Shown here piece by piece: positions 48,409 to 58,430 of a stretch of DNA of 64,000 bases. The DNA is from Phyllostachys edulis. Lineage: Eukaryota > Streptophyta > Magnoliopsida > Poales > Poaceae. A program made the translations under genes and the position numbers. The first letter of the stretch is position 1; each line of letters starts with the position of its first letter. Location: NCBI GenBank assembly GCA_036346405.1, contig CM070551.1:55322488-55386487 (forward strand), given 5' to 3'. The notes under the pieces are model-generated. The model did no database searches. It saw only the letters and a program-made list of their open reading frames with translations, and was not told the DNA's origin.

Positions 48409-48680
48409 TGAACCTAGGATCAAGAATTACAGCAATCGCCACAGGCAGTCGCTCCCCTTCCCTTCGGGATTTCACCCGTCAAGGCCACAAGAATCTCAGG
48501 GACGAGCCACCGAATCGACTCAGCTCTAGTTGCCGAACGGAAAAAGAACTCAGGGACAGAGAAGAGAAGGGAAGGAAGGATACGCTACAGCGTTTCTCTT
48601 ATTAGATAATTGTCGGAAATTGCACCGTGCCTGATAACTTAACACCACACGCACTCAGTTGCATTACATGGGCCAGACCC
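48409..48680 (-). mobile_element. Residual Gypsy-3 5' region
   Basis: The sequence that continued from the Gypsy-3 leader before the solo-LTR insertion. It probably includes 5' LTR remnants, but neither a clear PBS nor a TG...CA border is visible. The right limit against the UGT gene 3' flank is uncertain. Confidence 0.35.
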
Positions 48681-48729
48681 ACCTCCACCTGTGATGTCTT
48701 CTGTTGCCGGTGTCATCACAACTCAGTTC

Positions 48730-50217
48730 TTAATTTCCACCATCACGTGCGTTGACCACTTGACCCTTCTTGGCACGCAGCACCTCATCGATGAGCCTGT
48801 CCAGGTTGGCCACCGCGGGCCCACCTGGCAGCGTCGCCCTCGTGGCCTTCTCCTTCCACTCCGCCGCGCACCGGCGCATCTCACGCCCCTTTTCCCCCTC
48901 CATGGCCTCCCGTATCATGGCCGCCAGCTCCGCGCGCCTCACCTCGCCGCCGATCTCCATCCCGATGCCCCACTCCGTGCGCTTGTAACGACAGTTGGTC
49001 TGCTGCTCCGCGAAGAACGGCCAGCTCATCATCGGCACGCCGGCGCAGATGCTCTCCAGCGTCGAGTTCCACCCGGAGTGTGTCAAGAACACCCCCACAG
49101 CCTCGTGCTCGAGCACCCTCTCCTGCGGGCACCACGTCGTCAGCAGGCTGCGGCCCTCGACGGCAGCGTGGAATTCCGGCGGTAGCACAGCCGCGTCGCC
49201 CTTGACGAGGTCCGGGCGCATGTTCCACAGGAAGGAGTAGCCGCTGTTGGCCAGCCCCCACGCGAACTCCAGCAGCTGCTCGTTCGTCATCACCGTGATG
49301 CTGCCGTAGTTCACGTACACGACGGACCGCGGCGGCCGGCCGTCCAGCCACTCGAGGAGGCCGTCCTGCTCCTTCCACAGGTTGGAACCGAAGCTGACGT
49401 CCAGTGGGGAGCCCGCGGGGACGGCGCGGTAGACGTGGAGGAGGAGCGGGCCGACGGTGAATATGGGCGGGAGGATGGCGCGCATGGCGTCGAGTACCGG
49501 GCGCTCAAGGTCGTCGAAGGTGTTGAGGATGACGGCGGTGGGCAAAGACAGGCGCTCGGACTCGCGCATGAGGAAGTTGAGCATGATGTCGCCGCGGTTC
49601 GTGGTCCGGATGAAGCTCGGGAAGTCGCGCAGCCGTACGCCGTCGCACAAGCCGCGCGCACCGTCGACCACGGTGTCCAGGTACCCGTCCGTCAGCTGCG
49701 CCTCGTCATTGAGCGGCACCAGTCCCCGCTCCAGGAGCTGCCGGTAGTGGCGGTACGCCATGAACCCGCAGGCGCTGGCCGTCCAAAACGCGGCGCACGG
49801 CACGCCGATCTGCTTTGCGGCGTCGTAGCCGAACGACATGACGGCGTCACATACGACGCATGTCACCGGCGGCACGCCGGAGGCGGGGTCGTTGATCTTG
49901 GCCAGGAGCTCGCTGAGGTGGGGCAGGCAGGTGGTCATGGTGGAGTAGCAGAGCGCGGGGATGTCCTGGGTGGCGTCGGCGTCGGACGGCGGGAGCCCAT
50001 CAGGGATGGCGGCGAAGCGGAACCCCGGGATCCCGTCGAGCGCGTCGGCCCCGCGCGAGTGGAGCAGTCGGCGGTGGTTGAACTCGGTGTTGACGAAAGT
50101 GATGTGAAAGCCCCGGACGTGCAGTAGCTTGGCCATCTTCAGCATCGGCGTGACGTGGCCCTGCGCCGGGTACGGCAGGCACACGGCGTGCGGCTTCTCG
50201 CCGGCCACTGACCCCAT
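48730..50217 (-). CDS. UGT85A: UDP-glycosyltransferase, UGT85A type
   Basis: Intact intronless gene, 495 residues, normal for plant family-1 glycosyltransferases. It transfers a sugar, probably glucose, from a UDP-sugar to a small hydrophobic acceptor in the cytosol. The acceptor cannot be read from the sequence; UGT85 members act on cyanohydrins, terpenols, cytokinins and other aglycones. The N-terminal acceptor domain opens PHAVCLPYPAQGHVTPMLKM with catalytic His21; the partner Asp is probably Asp124 in CVVCDAVMSFG. The C-terminal PSPG box runs Trp362-Gln405 and contains His380, Trp383-Asn384-Ser385 and Glu388. It ends Glu404-Gln405, a pattern typical of UDP-glucose users. The start at 50217 fits homologous N-termini and has G at +4. 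No signal peptide or membrane segment. It lies about 50 bp from repeat sequence downstream yet shows no damage. Confidence 0.96.
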   Translation of the reverse strand: MGSVAGEKPHAVCLPYPAQGHVTPMLKMAKLLHVRGFHITFVNTEFNHRRLLHSRGADALDGIPGFRFAAIPDGLPPSDADATQDIPALCYSTMTTCLPHLSELLAKINDPASGVPPVTCVVCDAVMSFGYDAAKQIGVPCAAFWTASACGFMAYRHYRQLLERGLVPLNDEAQLTDGYLDTVVDGARGLCDGVRLRDFPSFIRTTNRGDIMLNFLMRESERLSLPTAVILNTFDDLERPVLDAMRAILPPIFTVGPLLLHVYRAVPAGSPLDVSFGSNLWKEQDGLLEWLDGRPPRSVVYVNYGSITVMTNEQLLEFAWGLANSGYSFLWNMRPDLVKGDAAVLPPEFHAAVEGRSLLTTWCPQERVLEHEAVGVFLTHSGWNSTLESICAGVPMMSWPFFAEQQTNCRYKRTEWGIGMEIGGEVRRAELAAMIREAMEGEKGREMRRCAAEWKEKATRATLPGGPAVANLDRLIDEVLRAKKGQVVNARDGGN

Positions 50218-50310
50218 TGCTGACTCTCCTGAGGCCCTCAGTGACAGTGTCGCACAGCTTGCTGGCGCCTGAGATGCTCACTCGCTAAGTTAGATCTTAG
50301 AAGGTGGCTA

Positions 50311-50327
50311 GAATACATATATATATG
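50311..50327 (-). promoter_or_regulatory. Probable TATA box of UGT gene
   Basis: Minus strand CCATATATATATGTATTC about 100 bp upstream of the ATG, a plausible core promoter with a 5' UTR of about 60-70 bp. Confidence 0.55.
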
Positions 50328-50330
50328 GAG

Positions 50331-51484
50331 TGAAGTGGCCAAAGTGTACAGTTCATGGCGACTGTTGGATTCGTCATGCCGCGCGTGTGCAGTACGTCCT
50401 TCCAAGGCAGACGGCCAAAATTGCCGTGTCGTAAACTCCGATCAAAGTAGTGCCCAAGCGTCACAGCTGATTCGTATCTGGACTTATTCGTTACATTCCG
50501 AGAAGATGCTTCCTACCTGAATTTGTTGTGTTTGAGGTCCGGGACACACCGACGTGGTCCGACCGATGGAGGCGGCATCTGGTCTTGTGGGTTTTTTCTT
50601 CTTGGTTTCATTCTCCTTGTTTTAAACGAACATATGCATGCAGATGCATGGCCTCCGAAACATACATTTGAGCGTGAAAATTTCACTCTTCTTTCTGTTT
50701 TTTTAGGGGAATCTTCTTTCTATTGGTAGAAACGACAACAAACTAAGCCACTGCTTGGAACGCGAGCTTTTCCTGATTTCCTGCAGGAACTGAACTTTTT
50801 TACGTGAATTTCATGTGTTCTAAATAAGGCATATACCGTGACAAATCGCTGTTTGAAAGTGACGGTGGGAAATACATGTAAAACTAAAGGAGGACCTAAA
50901 AATAAGAAGGAACAAGCACCTGATAAAAGTTTACTCTATTAGCAGGCTGGTGACAAAAAATCAGTGATTCTACAAATTTGTGTACTCAAACATCTCAAAA
51001 GTAAATATTACAGATAGCATCAGCCTTAGCCTTAGGAACATAAAACAACACTTTCATGCTTATCAGACTTTAGAAACCAATGGGTTAGGATTCACGACCA
51101 AAAAATTAGGGAAAAGATTAGTACAATTGTTATCATACAACATCACAACAATCGCAAGACACCATGCCCTGATGTAGCGCGTAAATGCAGTTCAGTAGAG
51201 TGCCAGTTACTCAAAAGAATGTGCATCTTAGATTCATCAAATCGATCATGGCTGAATCACATCTGAACTTGGCTTGCATACTCCACTTCCTTCCATTATG
51301 GAGGTGTGCTATTTCCCTATCACGTCGAACTGCGCAATAAATGGTTTACAACAAAATACTTATACAAGTTAGAGAAATGACGATTATAAAGTGCACATTT
51401 GATGGAAAATAAATCTGCACTAGAGTGTATTTAACTGGTCTAAGAAACAGAGCAGAATTTTCATTCATTTGCCATCTTTTCTAT
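50331..51484. other. Spacer between UGT promoter and TRM61 3' end
   Basis: AT-rich, with no supported ORF or RNA gene. It should include distal UGT promoter and TRM61 3' UTR, but no poly(A) signal could be placed confidently. Confidence 0.5.
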
Positions 51485-51744
51485 TCACCTCTGTGTTCGC
51501 TCAGTTTGGCTCCCATGCACACGAAGCCTTGCAAATGTCAGGTAGCCAGTGTGTCCTCTAGCAGTGCTGCAAGGCCTAACCATAACAGAAGAACTTGTAT
51601 TGTCCAAGATTTCTCCAGGTGGCATAATTTTTCTTCTTTTCTGAGGAAGGGGCCCCACATTAGCTTCTTCGTTGGTAGTGGCAATCTTCAAAGCACCTTC
51701 GCGTACTTCATAGGTGCGAAGAAGAATTTCAAAAGTTCTGATAT
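51485..51744 (-). CDS. TRM61: TRM61 exon 3 (C-terminal)
   Basis: Acceptor CTGTGCAG before ATATCAGAACTTTTG. Encodes (D)IRTFEILLRTYEV to the TGA stop at 51485-51487. Confidence 0.92.
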
Positions 51745-54700
51745 CTGCACAGGAACACAATAGTATGAAAATAAACTTTCAGTCAACTCTTCTTTTAGAA
51801 GGGTAACTCAGGAATATGCTTACTGGTATTACCTATTTAGAGATCATCACTTAAATTTATGGTAATTAATTAGCACTGATTTTGTTTTTGTAGCAAGTTT
51901 TGTAATTGCCTTGGCCCTAACAGCTCAAACCATGATCATATTTATCATCTTTAATTCAATCAACTCTAGCTTATTTATCTGGAAACAAAAATGGATTGGA
52001 AATACCAGGATATAATGTCCTAACGTAAAAAGTTGAGGTTTAGTACATCATGTTAACATCAGTACTCTGTAACTCAATATAGGAAATTTTTACAGCCACA
52101 AAAACAAACTAGAAGTAGTGACTACAATGGCATGCGAGAATATTGGCAGGTACCAATTTGTGCCTAAGGAAGAGAGACTACATGAACATAAAAAGATACT
52201 AAAGTCAAATGGATACAGCCAAAGTTAATCTTTTCTTAGGAGCTGTTTTGGTGATTGATTTGAAAGAGAGGTTCTGCATATTTTAAGTTGGAAAAAGTTC
52301 ATCCATGGTCCCTCAACTCTTTTGTTCGACTAATTTCCGTCCCTCGTCTGCAAAACCGGGTAGAACCCATCCTCCAACCGTCAAAACCGGTGCAAATGAT
52401 GTCCAGAGGCTGGTTTCGTAAGTGGTTTTCGCCACTTCGATTGCCACATCATCATTTCAGCCCACCTGTAATACAGAGAGAGAGAGAGAGGAGCTTGGTG
52501 CAGCCATTGGACACGGCGATGCAAGTGGCCACCTGGGCTACCCGGCTGCTCGCGGAGCGGTACGCTCGAGTTCGCCTAATCGTCCCCTCTATTTCCCCCT
52601 CTTTATTATTCGTCCTTGAGCACCATAGACGACGAATCGAGCTCGGGAGATCAATTCTCTGTTCCAGACTCCGTGTACGTTGAGTCGCCATGGCCGCTCG
52701 GGTGAGTCCCAGCACCATGACACCTCTTCCTCCACCTCACATCAGTGTTCTCTCTATTCCCTAGGAGAGGCACCGACCACCTCGTATTCTTCACCAATAG
52801 CCTCACCGCCATCTTCGCCGAGCCCACCGCACGCCCAGGTGAGGTTCAACCAGCACCGCCATGACTCTTATGCTCGCCTCGACTTCTTCCTTCCTCTTCT
52901 CACTTCCATTTTCTCCCCCTCAAACAGTCACCGGTAACACTGTCCTCTTCCTCTTCGCCGGTGACCTTCTGTGAGTTCCTCAAGTCACCTTATGTTCCAA
53001 CACTAGACCAAGTATTTAGTGCTAGTCAATTAAGCTTATAGCTCGCTGCAGCGCCGCCACATTGGGTTGCCTTCATCCTCAGCATCGGTCGTAGTGGACA
53101 GCCTCGCGCCGAGCAACCCACATCGAATGGGTGTCACCAATAGAACCCCGTCGTGCGGTAGCTGCTCGTGCACGTGCTATTTTTTGGGTTTGGCCGCCGA
53201 TTGGCCGTCGCTGCCATACCAGTGCGCTGCTGCAGCCATTGACCTCAGTCCTGTGCCGCCGTAGGTCACTGCATGCCGCGTTGACACCACCATCGAGCTC
53301 ATCGTGGGCGCCACATCTCATTTTTCTACCCACCGGCTGTCGCCTTGGTACCACTCACCAGCGCCGAGCTCGGCCCAAGGCCATCAATAGCATTGGCTCT
53401 GTTCGAATGGGAGGGAGACAAAGCTTGGGGCCACGTGATTAATTAGTTGTTAAGCGCGTGTTTAATTAGTGTTAAGTAGTGATTAGTTATTAGGATGACA
53501 CGTCACCCAAAACCAGCCTTGGGACATCATTTACACCGATTTTGCCAATTGCAGGACGGGTTCTACCAGGTTTTGCAGATGAGGAACGAAAATTAGTCGA
53601 ACGAAAGAGTTGAAGGACCATGGATTCCTTTTAAGTTTCAACACAGATTTTAGCAAATTTAATATTGGTTTTTTAATTGTTAGGGTTGAGAGTCAAATAC
53701 TTTGTTTGGCACAAACTAGGTTTAGGATTCTGAGTTTTAGTAAAGACAGGTATAACTGGATTATGAAAGAACTCACTTTTTTATTTTCACAAAACAGTTA
53801 TTTTGTTAAATGGGTATAGAGAGGTATAGAGATAAGACAGCAGACAAAGCTTTAGATGGTAGCAATGTGCTTTTCAAACACTCATGCTCCAAGCAGGTTT
53901 ATGGATCCATTGAAGACCTCTTTATTATATCAGATTTGGTGTGCAAATGCATAAAAACCTACAGTTCTTTCTTTTTCTTACCTCTAAAAGAAGTATAGTA
54001 GTATACCAAAATTCAGCTATCCTTTAATCAATGAAGTGAGTTTAGCAATACAAACTTATAGTTGCCTTACTCAAACCATAGTTATAAAACCCAGACCGGT
54101 CATCGACCCGGATGATGTCTCTGGTCATTGTTCCGGTGGTCAGCCCAATGGGTCAACGGTCGGACTGTATGTTTTAAAATTTAATATGTATATATATAAA
54201 TATATACATATATATATATACACACACCACAAAAAATACGAAAAAAAAATCAATGATACACAAAAGGCAATAATAATTAAAGAATCTGAATTATGAAAAA
54301 CAAATAAAGTTAGTCAAAGAGGTGCATCATAGGCTCATGCAATAACGAGATCATTCAAACAGTTGATGTTCTAGTCTATTTGTCTTCTTGGAATGAATAT
54401 GTTTAAATATGCTCCAATTCCTCTCACATCCAGATACACTACATGTTTGGCTTAATACATGAATTGCCAACTTAAATCTTACTATATATGTCTTAGACCT
54501 AACTATATATTACTCTGATTAGAAAATAGAACGGTAAAAATCTAACACTTACATCTTAACTAGAGAGTAGAGACAAACAAAGCAAGCAAGTAGAAAAATG
54601 CATCATATCTTGCTGATTGAGGTGAAGCTGAACAGAGGAGAACAAAGAGGAGTTGCCGGCTGGAGTGAGAGAGTGAGAAAAATGAAAATTATTTATGTGT

Positions 54701-56945
54701 AGCCATCAATTTCACAAGAGGATTCCTACTAAAACCTAGCAGCATCCAAAGCATGAACATGCCCTTCAATTTTGTCTTGAAAAACTCTTTCCTTTGAGGG
54801 GTTTCTTGAAAATTGGCCTCATGAGCAAAACCCGACCAGGTCAAGCAAAACCACCCGGGTCAGTCGGGTTTTCCCGGGTCAATTGCACCTCGGGTATTGT
54901 CAGTGTGCCCGGCCCAGCAAAGCCTCTCGATCCGGGTTTTTTCGGTTCAACCACTGGGCAAAACCGGGTTTTATAACTATGACTCAAACAATAAATTTCG
55001 ATCCAATTTTGTGATAAACATGAAATTTAATATGATCAGTCCTTACAAGGAGCAAACCAAAATCAGTTTTGCTATGAACTTCATTAAGACATGTAAACTT
55101 GTCACTAAAATTAATCACCGGAAATCCCAAGTAACCCGATTTTACTGAGAACTACTAGAGGTTCACCCAATTTCACAAAATAAATACTAGAGGGAATAAT
55201 CACTTTTCTTTCAAATCACATGTATGAAAGAAAAAGTCTATAGGAAAAATGCAGCCGTGCAAAGACACAATTTTTTTAATTATTCGTAGCAGTTAGCACT
55301 CAAACAAGCTCAGATCTAAGTAGAACGTGAATTGGAAGATCTATACTGTACCAAGCAAAAAAGAAAATTATGCTTTACATTTGTCAATCCTTGATATGTA
55401 TCATGGAGAAAAGAACTTCCTAGGAAAGCATAGCCCTCACTCCATTAAATAGCAATGTCCTCATCTGGGAAAGATGCTATTGTAAATAATATGTGAATTA
55501 GAGGGCAATTATTTGACTCCACGAATCATGTGAAATTCGCATCATAACACCATCAATTTCCAAAGGAGTAACAAGTAACAAATTCAGAACATGTACCAAA
55601 CCTGTGAAACATGATCTCATAGTTTCGCAAGCACGCTGTGCTTGCTCAATGCAAGGTGAAAAGGAGCATAGAATGCCATCTTGCTTTAGCATTGTCCCAG
55701 CAGATGGTATTGCCAGCCAAGGCTGGGGCAAGTCCAGGAACACAGCATCAGCAGCAGCACGGTACTCCTCAGGGAACCCTTCTCCTTGTATGTCCCGAAC
55801 AGTGACTGTGATCAGACTGCTCAAGCCATTTCTCACAAAATCTTCCCTATTAACCAAATGAACTCAAATCATTTGCTGATTCCCTGAAAATCTTCTATTT
55901 TATTCTATACAAACGTTCAACCTTGATGCACCATATTGAATGACCATAAATATCTGTTACTGCAAAAACAGGTAGAAGCCAAAAAAATGCTTTTGTACTC
56001 TTCCTAAGTAAATTTTGCTTTGTTGTATGCTTTGCACTTCATACTGGTGTTATTATTCTCCAAATCACGAGTGCTGATGGCAACGAAGTTATTCCTAAAT
56101 TGTAAGCTTTGCGCCTTCTACTTGCCATTGTTTGCTATATGGTACTATCAAGAGGTGACCCCTAAGTTTGACAATCTCCTACAGGTATTTCAAATACTTG
56201 GGTTGAGAAATCTTCAATATCCTAGAGTCAAAGCTTTTTTGCGGAATACCTTAACATAGCACTTTCTTGTGCATTGATGTTTATCACCATTCTGTGCGCA
56301 CCAAATTCAATGCCAAGAACAATGCATTTTATAATTTTATGGAACCACCTAAATCAAATATCAGATCATCCACAACCTGAGTTCTGATTTATGAAACAAT
56401 CAGACAATCACTTCTCACATGACCATTAGTTCCGAGCTGCTGCTTGCTTACCTTGCCGAGGCTGCCCTCTGCTCGTGGAAATCGAACGTGGACACGCGGC
56501 CGTGCGGCGCGACGGCGCGGGCCAGCGACGTGGTGAGCGACCCACTCCCCGTGCCGGACTCGAGCACCACGCACCCGGGGACGACCTCGAGGTAGGCCAC
56601 CACGAGGCTGATGTCGGCGATGTAGAGGATCTGCGTCCGGTGGCTGAGCACGAGAGTCCAGAGCTCCGGGGTCGGCGCGAGGAGGTGCACGAACCCACCG
56701 CCGGCCTTGCCACCGCCGACCTTCCCTCCACCACCGCCGCCGCCGGTGCTGTAGACCTTGGATCCGAAGGGGCGGCCGAGCCAGTCGGCGTGGCGGAAGA
56801 CGCCGAACCGGTTCTGGAGCACGCCGCCGGCGCGGACGGTGACGGCGCGCATCGCGTCGTGGCGCTCGTACACCACGACGGTGTCGCCCTCCGCTATGTG
56901 GCGCTGAGAGGTGGGCTTGTTCGACGGATCTAGTGGAACCATCAT
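51485..56945 (-). CDS. TRM61: tRNA (adenine-58-N1)-methyltransferase catalytic subunit
   Basis: Three-exon gene (56452-56945, 55602-55846, 51485-51744) encoding 332 residues. The splice phases are consistent (R165 and D247 codons are split). Trm61 with Trm6 makes m1A58 in the T-loop of tRNAs, mainly nuclear. HRTQILYIADIS (102-113) and SAM motif I VLESGTGSGSL (127-137) are conserved, then FDFHEQRA (154-161). The post-I block FLDLPQPWLAIPSA carries the likely catalytic Asp203, and FSPCIEQAQRACE follows. Residues 68-84 form a Gly-rich insert (GGGGGGG-K-V-GGG). The C-terminus holds a basic patch (PLPQKRRKIMPPGE) and GHTGYLTFARLR, typical of plant Trm61. Intron 2 (3.86 kb) contains two DNA transposons. 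Frame and splice sites are intact, so it is probably functional. Confidence 0.93.
52290..52415 (+). repeat. Left TIR of MULE-like element
   Basis: GGAAAAAGTTCATCCATGGT onward. It pairs with the inverse of 53508-53628, which lacks about 8 bp near the tip. Confidence 0.8.
53508..53628 (-). repeat. Right TIR of MULE-like element
   Basis: Reverse complement starts GGAATCCATGGTCCTTCAAC. Confidence 0.8.
54069..54989. mobile_element. hAT-like non-autonomous element with 8-bp TSD
   Basis: The element proper is 54077-54981 (905 bp), flanked by ACTCAAAC at 54069-54076 and 54982-54989. Its TIRs are CATAGTTATAAAACCC at both ends (inverse at right), followed by degenerate CCGG-rich sequence. The 8-bp TSD fits the hAT superfamily. 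No transposase. It lies in TRM61 intron 2. Confidence 0.85.
54990..55601 (-). other. TRM61 intron 2, proximal part
   Basis: AT-rich intron sequence after the hAT-like element. Nothing else recognised. Confidence 0.6.
55602..55846 (-). CDS. TRM61: TRM61 exon 2
   Basis: Acceptor TTAATAG before GGAAGATTTTG; donor CACAG/GTTTGG. Encodes the EDFVRNGL to MRSCFT segment, including FLDLPQPW. Confidence 0.93.
56452..56945 (-). CDS. TRM61: TRM61 exon 1 (N-terminal)
   Basis: ATG at 56945; donor GGCAAG/GTAAGC. MMVPLDPSN start, Gly-rich insert, SAM motif I. GC-rich, as usual for the 5' exon of grass genes. Confidence 0.93.
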
Positions 56946-57266
56946 CGCGGCGGGGAGGTGGAAGTCCGGGCGAGGGAGGCGGCGGAGGCTTGGGGGTTTA
57001 TCGCTGCAGTTGTGTTGCTTGTCATGTGTAAACCCTCCGATTGAGGGGATTTTTTTGGTAAGTTTACCTTCTAAATTAGAATCCCATGGGAATTGGGATT
57101 TTGCCGGTTAGGAAAGGTGTTTGGATTGGGAGTTTGGGACTAACAGGATTCTGAAACCTTTGGGTTCGCTCAAGAATGAATATGAATCGGATAAAATATC
57201 CGGTGTTTGGTCTGGTTGGATTGTTTTATGGAATTCAAAGTACTATGCGTAAGCTACTCTATATAC
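56946..57266. other. TRM61 5' flank
   Basis: Contains the TRM61 5' UTR (GC-rich to about 57000) and presumably its promoter. No clear TATA box. It ends at the proposed Helitron border. Confidence 0.5.
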
Positions 57267-57399
57267 ATCTATATCCTACCGGTTAAATGGTGGGAGTTTT
57301 CTCGTGAGGGGACACAGCCACGTCACCCCAATTTCCTTCTCCCGTTCGATCACGCTCTGCCTGTCTTCGCATCCCTACGATTTTATTTTCGTTTTGCGT

Positions 57400-58430
57400 G
57401 CCAATGATCTTTCGCGTCGTCACTTCGCCTCTCCGAGCCCCACGCCCGGCTAGATCCCTTCCTCCACGCCAGCCGATCTCCTCCCCACACCATTGCCACG
57501 ACGCCCCGCGCCCCCACACCCGCCCGTCCAGATGCCCTCCGCCCTACAACCGACCCTCCCCACGTCGTCGCGGCCGTGGCGCCCCCCACGCCGCCGCCCG
57601 ACCCTCCCCGCCCCTCACCGTCGGACTCGGCTTTCTCCACCACTCTCCACTCCCTCCCATGGCTTCCTCTCTGCCTGGCGCCACCTCTCCTCTCGGCTCT
57701 GGCGCCATCGCCTCGGCCTCCCTGCGCCGACGCTGGCTGCTCATACAAGACGCCTTCACCCCCTACAACTAGCCCCTCCCCACGCCACGCCACGCCCCCA
57801 CGCCCACGCCTCGCAGCCGACCTCCCCTCCGCCCTGTGTGGGACTCCCAGCTTTCTCCACCGCTGCTCCACTCTCTCCCATGGCTTCCTCTCGGTTCTGG
57901 GCGCCACCTCTCCCTCTTGGTTCTGGGCGCCACCGCCTCCGGCTCGCCCACCCGCGTCACTCTTGCCTCGTGCATGCGCCTCCAACCGGCTCGGCTTGGC
58001 CTGGCCGCAGCTCGGCCCATCTCGGCCTCCGGCAGCCGTGCTCCTCCCTGCGCGCCCGTGGTCCGGCTTGTCCCCCATGGATTTTACTCCCCTCCCCTAC
58101 TACTGATACTTCAGTTTTTATGTTGAGTTTGATGCTTCCACCAAAATCCCCAACCCCGATGCCGCCGGCTCCAACCTCGACCACGCCCTCTCTTCGTTGC
58201 CTCCGCTCTTGTCGCACAAGCGCCGCCTACCCCCCTCCTCAAGGCCTCTCCTCTCCGCCTCCGCTTCGAGAAAGCACACTACAAACCCATCTTTGCTCGA
58301 CGACAAGAAGCATGGGTGGTCATCACTCCAGACAAGTTGGGTAAAATCGAATCTTTTGGTGCTTACCCTGTATTATGCCAGTGGAATTTGTTTAGCGTTG
58401 CAAACAATTTGCACTTCCTAGAATATAATT
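57400..58430 (+). pseudogene. GC-rich captured fragment, unidentified
   Basis: Proline/serine-rich frames with an internal duplication (the CTCCCATGGCTTCCTCTC...GGCGCCACC blocks at 57650-57715 and 57877-57935). From 58118 the DNA reads as coding-like sequence, for example FEKAHYKPIFARRQEAWVV near 58260-58320 in one frame, and looks exon-like. I do not recognise the gene. No full-length frame exists. Confidence 0.35.

Larger units (their letters stand above)
52281..53637. mobile_element. MULE-like non-autonomous element with 9-bp TSD
   Basis: The element proper is 52290-53628 (1,339 bp) between copies of TTTTAAGTT (52281-52289 and 53629-53637). Long terminal inverted repeats of about 120 bp run from TCCATGGTCC[CT]TCAACTCTTT at each end through GTAAATGATGTCC-like sequence. 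The 9-bp duplication and long TIRs indicate the Mutator superfamily. The GC-rich interior (52450-53440) might be captured host sequence (Pack-MULE) but I recognise no gene. It lies in TRM61 intron 2. Confidence 0.85.

Noticed and set aside
48691..50281. Other-frame and antisense ORFs over the UGT gene, including a 230-codon plus-strand frame
   Set aside because: Shadows of a high-GC intact gene on the minus strand.
56475..56933. 152-codon plus-strand ORF
   Set aside because: Antisense shadow of TRM61 exon 1.
57383..58344. 231- and 283-codon ORFs on opposite strands
   Set aside because: GC-rich, low-complexity, overlapping frames in the Helitron with an internal DNA duplication. No recognisable domain or start context; kept only as an unidentified fragment.
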